Origin: an uncultured Oscillospiraceae bacterium
GTDB taxonomy: Bacteria > Bacillota > Clostridia > Oscillospirales > Oscillospiraceae
Length of the DNA: 10,918 nt
Assembly: GCA_934515035.1 (NCBI GenBank)
Contig: CAKSXP010000039.1
Location: 1 to 10,918, forward strand
Reading direction: 5' to 3'
Position 1 is the stretch's first letter; every line of letters starts with the position of its first letter. The position numbers and the translations under genes are program-made. The notes under the pieces were generated by a model. That model did no database searches and had not been told where the DNA came from. It saw only the letters and a program-made list of their open reading frames with translations. This document shows, in pieces, positions 7,037 to 10,918 of the stretch.

Positions 7037-8128
7037 ATGACCAGAAACGAAACTTTCAACTTCTCCGCGGGCCCGTCCGTTCTGCCGGACGAGGTGCTTG
7101 AGCGCGCCTCATCAGAGATCCTCAACTGTTCCGGCAGCGGCATGTCAGTCATGGAGATGAGTCACCGCAGCAGCTGGTTTCAGGACATTTTCGACAGCAC
7201 CAAGGCAAAGCTCAGAAAAGCGCTTTCCGTCCCTGAAACTCATGAGATCCTCATGCTTCAGGGCGGCGCAAGCCTCCAGTTTTCAATGGTCCCCATGAAC
7301 CTCATGGGAGAAAACGGCAGCGCGGACTATGCCGTCACCGGGCATTTTGCAAACGTTGCCTGCAAGGAAGCCAAAAAGTACGGAAAGGTCAACGTTGCCG
7401 CATCGACCGAGGCGGAGAGCTTCTCCCGCATCCCGGTCCAGAGCGAGCTGGTTCTTGATCCCGGCGCAAAATACTTCTATTACACCGCCAACAACACCAT
7501 TTACGGCACCGAGTGGCACTACGTTCCCGAAACAGCCGGAGTTCCGCTCGTCTGCGACATGTCCTCCGATATTCTCTCTCAGCCGGTCGACGTGTCCAGA
7601 TACGGCATCATCTTTGCCGGTGCGCAGAAAAACATGGCTCCCGCCGGGCTGACCGTCGTTATCATCGACAAATCTCTCGCCGGAAACGAGCTTCCCTATA
7701 CTCCGCTCATGATGAGCTATCAGCGCATGATCGAAAAGGATTCCATGTACAACACGCCTCCCTGCTGGAATATCTATATCCTCGGACTCGTTCTGGACTG
7801 GCTCGAAAAGCAGGGCGGCGTTGCCGGAATGGAAAAGCTGAAACGGGAAAAGGCCGCGCTTGTATACGACTATCTCGACAACAGTTCTTTCTACAGGGCC
7901 AGCGCAGAAAAGGATTCACGCTCCGATATGAACATCACCTTCCGCACCGGTGACGCCGGTCTGGACGCCGCCTTTGCAAAGCAGGCCGCCGACCGCGGAC
8001 TGCTCAACCTCAAGGGCCATCGTGTGGCGGGCGGCATGCGCGCTTCCATCTATAACGCACAGCCCATGGAGGGCGTTAAGGCGCTTCTCGACTTTATGAA
8101 GGAATTCGAGGTAAGAAACCGTGTATAA
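7037..8128 (+). CDS. serC: Phosphoserine aminotransferase SerC
   Basis: PLP enzyme that converts 3-phosphohydroxypyruvate plus glutamate to phosphoserine and 2-oxoglutarate, the second step of serine synthesis; relatives also act in pyridoxal phosphate synthesis. The 363 residues equal the family length. Motifs: FNFSAGPSVLP at the N-terminus, MSHRS (41-45), LQGGASLQF (74-82), NNTIYGTEWH (152-161), CDMSSDILS (173-181), the PLP lysine Lys198 in FAGAQKNMAPAG, and the C-terminal GHRVAGGMRASIYNA (327-341). ATG 7037 has GGGAGG 8 nt upstream. The next gene starts 8 nt before this one ends, so the pair is one transcription unit, probably translationally coupled. No serB phosphatase gene is in the window. 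Confidence 0.97.
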   Translation: MTRNETFNFSAGPSVLPDEVLERASSEILNCSGSGMSVMEMSHRSSWFQDIFDSTKAKLRKALSVPETHEILMLQGGASLQFSMVPMNLMGENGSADYAVTGHFANVACKEAKKYGKVNVAASTEAESFSRIPVQSELVLDPGAKYFYYTANNTIYGTEWHYVPETAGVPLVCDMSSDILSQPVDVSRYGIIFAGAQKNMAPAGLTVVIIDKSLAGNELPYTPLMMSYQRMIEKDSMYNTPPCWNIYILGLVLDWLEKQGGVAGMEKLKREKAALVYDYLDNSSFYRASAEKDSRSDMNITFRTGDAGLDAAFAKQAADRGLLNLKGHRVAGGMRASIYNAQPMEGVKALLDFMKEFEVRNRV

Positions 8129-9281
8129 CATAAAAACTCTCAACAAAATATCCGATAACGGCCTTGACATCCTCCGCAGGCAGGGCTATAGCGTCGGGGA
8201 CGATACCGCTTCCCCCGACGGCATAATGGTGCGCAGCGCGAAAATGCACGATATAGACTTCGGTCCGGAGCTCTGTGCCATTGCACGCGCGGGCGCGGGG
8301 ACCAACAATATTCCCATCGACCGCTGCACCGAACAGGGCATCGTTGTTTTCAACACCCCCGGCGCAAATGCCGAAGCTGTCAAGGAGCTGTGCATCTGCG
8401 CGCTTCTGCTCGCTTCCCGCGATGTCGTCGGCGGCGTCGAGTGGGTGCGCAGCATCGCAGGAAACGGCGATGTTGCCTCTTCTGTCGAAAAGGGAAAGTC
8501 CGCTTTCATAGGGCCCGAGATCGGCGGCAAGACTCTTGGCGTCATCGGTCTCGGCGCGATCGGCGCAAAGATCGCAAACAGCGCCATCTCTCTCGGCATG
8601 ACGGTTTACGGCTACGACCCATATCTTTCCGTCGAAGCGGCGTGGCAGCTTTCCCACAGCGTTATACACGCGGTCGATCTCGATACGATCTATGCAAACT
8701 GCGACTACATAACCATCCACGTTCCCTATATGGATTCCACTCACCACATGATAGACGCCGCGGCGATCGGCAAAATGCGCGACGGCGTGCGCCTGATAAA
8801 CGTTGCGCGCGGAGAGCTTGTTGACGACGACGCCCTGATAAGCGGCCTCGACTCCGGAAAGATTGCTCGCTATGTCACCGATTTTCCCAATGACCGCATA
8901 GCCGGGCTTTCCAATGTCGTCCCGATGCCGCATATCGGCGCTTCCACGCCCGAGAGCGAGGAAAAATGCGCCGTAATGGCTGCAAACGAGCTTGTCGATT
9001 ACCTCAACAACGGCAACATCAGGAACAGCGTCAATCTCCCCGCCGTTTCGCTCGACCGCATGGGCGTGTCCCGTCTGTGCGTTATCCACCGCAACAAGCC
9101 GGGCATGATAAACCAGTTTCTCGACCTCATAAGCGCTCAGAACATCAACATCGAGCATATGATAAACAAGCCCCGCGGAGAATATGCCTACACCGTTATA
9201 GACACGGGCTCCCCGATAACGGAGGATATCGCAGGCTCCATTTCCGCGTTGGACGAGGTAATGAAGGTCCGCGTTCTCTGA
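8121..9281 (+). CDS. serA: D-3-phosphoglycerate dehydrogenase SerA (short form with ACT domain)
   Basis: NAD-dependent D-2-hydroxyacid dehydrogenase that oxidises 3-phosphoglycerate to 3-phosphohydroxypyruvate, the first committed step of serine synthesis. It has 386 residues. The substrate domain carries ARAGAGTNNIPID (55-67) and VFNTPGANAEAVKEL (76-90). The Rossmann motif GLGAIG is at 143-148, followed by Asp166, fitting NAD rather than NADP. Catalytic Arg230 is in NVARGELVD and His271 in PHIGAST. The usual catalytic Glu is replaced by Asp258 in TDFPNDR. A single ACT domain (about 318-386) suggests allosteric control by serine or another amino acid; the extra domain of long-form enzymes is absent. 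GTG 8121 is the start, with GAGG at 8108-8111. It overlaps serC by 8 nt and ends before a strong terminator. Confidence 0.96.
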   Translation: MYNIKTLNKISDNGLDILRRQGYSVGDDTASPDGIMVRSAKMHDIDFGPELCAIARAGAGTNNIPIDRCTEQGIVVFNTPGANAEAVKELCICALLLASRDVVGGVEWVRSIAGNGDVASSVEKGKSAFIGPEIGGKTLGVIGLGAIGAKIANSAISLGMTVYGYDPYLSVEAAWQLSHSVIHAVDLDTIYANCDYITIHVPYMDSTHHMIDAAAIGKMRDGVRLINVARGELVDDDALISGLDSGKIARYVTDFPNDRIAGLSNVVPMPHIGASTPESEEKCAVMAANELVDYLNNGNIRNSVNLPAVSLDRMGVSRLCVIHRNKPGMINQFLDLISAQNINIEHMINKPRGEYAYTVIDTGSPITEDIAGSISALDEVMKVRVL

Positions 9282-9340
9282 TGCCCGGAACAGCCGCGCA
9301 GATATGAGCGGGCCCGCCGGAAAATATCCTTTATATGTAC

Positions 9341-9376
9341 AGAAGCCGATACTGAAACAGTATCGGCTTCTTTTTT
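9341..9376 (+). terminator. Intrinsic terminator after serC-serA
   Basis: A perfect 13-bp stem, GAAGCCGATACTG (9342-9354) with CAGTATCGGCTTC (9358-9370), closed by AAA and followed by T6 (9371-9376). A further A-T pair extends it to 14 bp. It lies 60 nt after the serA stop. Leftward transcription from the methyltransferase gene also crosses the hairpin, but the far side lacks a good T-run, so any leftward termination is probably weaker. Confidence 0.95.
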
Positions 9377-9401
9377 ATTGTTCCAGGGCCGGCGTATTGC
9401 T

Positions 9402-10631
9402 CTATACCACCTGAAAAATATAAAACTTGAGATAATCCGTCTCCGGTACGTTCCAGAGTATCGGATGGTCGGGAGCCTGCTGCCGTGCCTCGATCTGCCG
9501 CAGCTGGACTCCGGCGTCCCTCGCAGCCGAACGCAGCATCTTTTCAAACAGCTCGCCCGGCATGAAATGACTGCACGACGCCGTTGCAAGATAGCCCCCG
9601 CGCGGCAGAAGCTTCATTGCGCGCAGATTGATCTCCTTATATCCCTTTTCTGCGCGGGAAACGGTCCTGCGCGATTTCGTGAACGCGGGCGGATCCAGAA
9701 TAATGAAGTCATATGGCGCCCGTCCCTGCTTTTCCAGCTCCGGAAGAAGGTCAAAGACATCCGCCGTAACAAAGTCCATCCTGTCCTCAAGCCCGTTGCG
9801 GCGGGCGTTCGACCGTGCCATCTCTATCGCGGAGGCCGAAACATCCACGGCCGTTACATGCTCCGCGCCGCCCCTGGCCGCGTTGAGCGCGAACGACCCG
9901 GTGTGGGTAAAGCAGTCAAGGACACGTTTCCCCTTTGCCAGGCGCGCCACGGCAAGGCGGTTGTATTTCTGGTCGAGGAAAAACCCGGTTTTCTGTCCGT
10001 TTTCAACGTCCACGCTGTAGTAAACGCCGTTTTCGCAGATCTCCGTCACGGCGCTCTCCGGCACAGGCAGTCCCTCGAGCGGATACCAGCCCCTGTTCTG
10101 TTCCAGTCCCTCAAGCTCGCGTATTGCAGCGTCGTTGCGCTCGAATATTCCGCTTATATGCTCGCCGTCCTCTTCAAGCACCTCGCGCAGGAGCGGGAAC
10201 AGCAGAGGTTTGAGTCTCTCCATGCCGACAGAGAGCGTCTGCGTGACGAGAATGTTGGAAAACCTGTCCACCGTCAGGCCGGGAAACGAATCCGCCTCTC
10301 CGAAAATGATGCGGCAGCAGGAAGCGTCGTCTCCCATGACCGTTTTGCGGTAATCCCAAGCATAGCGCAGTCTCCGTTTCCAGAAGGCCGCGTCAAATCT
10401 GTCATTTGCGTTGCGGGAAACGAGCCGCACTCTTATCTTGCTCTCGCGGCTGAGAAACCCTGTTCCGAGGTATTTTCCCTTTTCGCTGACAGCGTCGACC
10501 AGTCCTCCGTTTTCGCACCCGGCGTCCTCGCTGATGACCTCTGCCTCATAGATCCAGGGGTGTCCCTGCTCCACCCAGCGTGTTCCCTTCTGCGTTATAA
10601 CGCATTTGGGAAAGTCCCGCTGTGCCTTCAC
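9402..10631 (-). CDS. rlmI: RlmI-like 23S rRNA (cytosine-C5) methyltransferase
   Basis: Class I SAM-dependent RNA methyltransferase of the RlmI/YwbD group; the E. coli member makes m5C1962 in 23S rRNA. The same site here is inferred from family only. The 409 residues show an N-terminal PUA RNA-binding domain (about 1-75, with GHPWIYEAEV at 23-32), a central domain with FGEADSFPGLTVDRF (110-124), then a Rossmann methyltransferase domain: KTGFFLDQKYNR (214-225), SAM-binding VLDCFTHTGSFAL (237-249), acidic AVDVS (261-265), ILDPPAF (311-317) and ATASCSHFM (349-357). The GTG start at 10631 is supported by GGAGGAG about 5-7 nt upstream. GTGA overlaps it with the pepF stop, pointing to translational coupling. 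No internal promoter is evident. Confidence 0.92.
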   Translation of the reverse strand: MKAQRDFPKCVITQKGTRWVEQGHPWIYEAEVISEDAGCENGGLVDAVSEKGKYLGTGFLSRESKIRVRLVSRNANDRFDAAFWKRRLRYAWDYRKTVMGDDASCCRIIFGEADSFPGLTVDRFSNILVTQTLSVGMERLKPLLFPLLREVLEEDGEHISGIFERNDAAIRELEGLEQNRGWYPLEGLPVPESAVTEICENGVYYSVDVENGQKTGFFLDQKYNRLAVARLAKGKRVLDCFTHTGSFALNAARGGAEHVTAVDVSASAIEMARSNARRNGLEDRMDFVTADVFDLLPELEKQGRAPYDFIILDPPAFTKSRRTVSRAEKGYKEINLRAMKLLPRGGYLATASCSHFMPGELFEKMLRSAARDAGVQLRQIEARQQAPDHPILWNVPETDYLKFYIFQVV

Positions 10632-10918
10632 AGAAGCTCCTCCATCTCATTGAGCAGTTCTCCAAAGAGCTCCAGTGCCGCATTGACCGGCTCCGGAGTG
10701 CTCATATCGACTCCCGCGATCTTCAGAAGCGAGATGGGATCGGTGCTGCTTCCGCCGGAGAGGAATCTCTTGTAGTCGGCCACAGCCGGTTCGCCTTCTT
10801 TCAGGATGCGGTTTGCGATCGCAACGGCCGCGGAGAAGCCGGTGGCATACTGGAACACATAGTAATTATAGAAGAAATGCGGTATCCTTGCCCATTCATA
10901 GGATATTCCCTCATCCGA
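10628..10918 (-). CDS. pepF: Oligoendopeptidase F, M3 family (C-terminal 96 residues only)
   Basis: Only the 3' end is present: 96 codons plus stop, open through the right edge. The start and the zinc-binding HExxH motif lie outside the window. The segment YEWARIPHFFYNYYVFQYAT followed by GFSAAVAIANRIL, SGGSSTDPISLLKIAGVDM and an acidic C-terminal helix ending in EMEELL is typical of PepF-type M3 metallopeptidases, cytoplasmic enzymes that cleave short peptides. The stop overlaps the GTG start of the methyltransferase gene by 4 nt, so the two form one leftward operon with pepF upstream. The functional link between them is not obvious and may be only organisational. Confidence 0.9.
   Translation of the reverse strand, partial: SDEGISYEWARIPHFFYNYYVFQYATGFSAAVAIANRILKEGEPAVADYKRFLSGGSSTDPISLLKIAGVDMSTPEPVNAALELFGELLNEMEELL

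Noticed and set aside
8094..9158. Open frame (354 codons) on the minus strand opposite serA
   Set aside because: serA motifs on the plus strand are unambiguous. The minus frame has no ribosome binding site or domain worth noting.
9308..9317. Perfect palindrome GCGGGCCCGC between serA and the terminator
   Set aside because: It has no loop for an RNA hairpin and no T-run, and in a GC-rich genome a 10-bp GC palindrome is unremarkable. The real terminator is at 9341-9376.
9378..10775. Long open frame (465 codons) on the plus strand opposite the methyltransferase and pepF genes
   Set aside because: It is the shadow of two well-supported leftward genes, crosses their junction, and has no domain of its own.

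Overview
The window reads as an ordinary chromosomal segment of a moderately GC-rich Gram-positive bacterium, most likely a Clostridia member (Oscillospiraceae-like; inferred from the gene families, AGGAGG-type ribosome binding sites, TTG/GTG starts and sigma-A type promoters in short AT-rich gaps). It is densely coding. I see no tRNA or rRNA gene, transposon, prophage or CRISPR array.

Layout: (1) 1-2993, leftward: a ribbon-helix-helix (RHH) protein of unknown function followed 19 bp later by the disaggregase gene clpB, which runs off the left edge. A near-consensus promoter at 2994-3022 drives both. (2) 3082-4498, rightward: a divergently transcribed AI-2E/PerM-family membrane protein with its own near-consensus promoter. 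(3) 4460-5593, leftward: a NifS/IscS-like cysteine desulfurase whose 3' end overlaps the permease gene tail-to-tail by 39 bp. Its intrinsic terminator lies inside the permease reading frame. (4) 5677-6963, rightward: mtaB, a radical-SAM tRNA methylthiotransferase, divergent from the desulfurase. (5) 7037-9281, rightward: serC-serA, the first two steps of serine synthesis from 3-phosphoglycerate in the order SerA then SerC, with an 8-nt overlap, their own promoter and a strong terminator at 9341-9376. (6) 9402-10918, leftward: the 3' end of a pepF-type oligoendopeptidase and, overlapping it by 4 nt, an RlmI-like rRNA methyltransferase.

The links that can be read from the sequence are: clpB expressed behind a putative DNA-binding protein with no visible CIRCE or CtsR box; a sulfur donor enzyme beside an Fe-S methylthiotransferase; and a serine module near a cysteine-consuming enzyme. 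I found no clearly new multi-gene system. The best leads are the RHH-clpB operon with symmetric half-sites around its promoter, and the terminator buried in the coding tail of an opposing gene.
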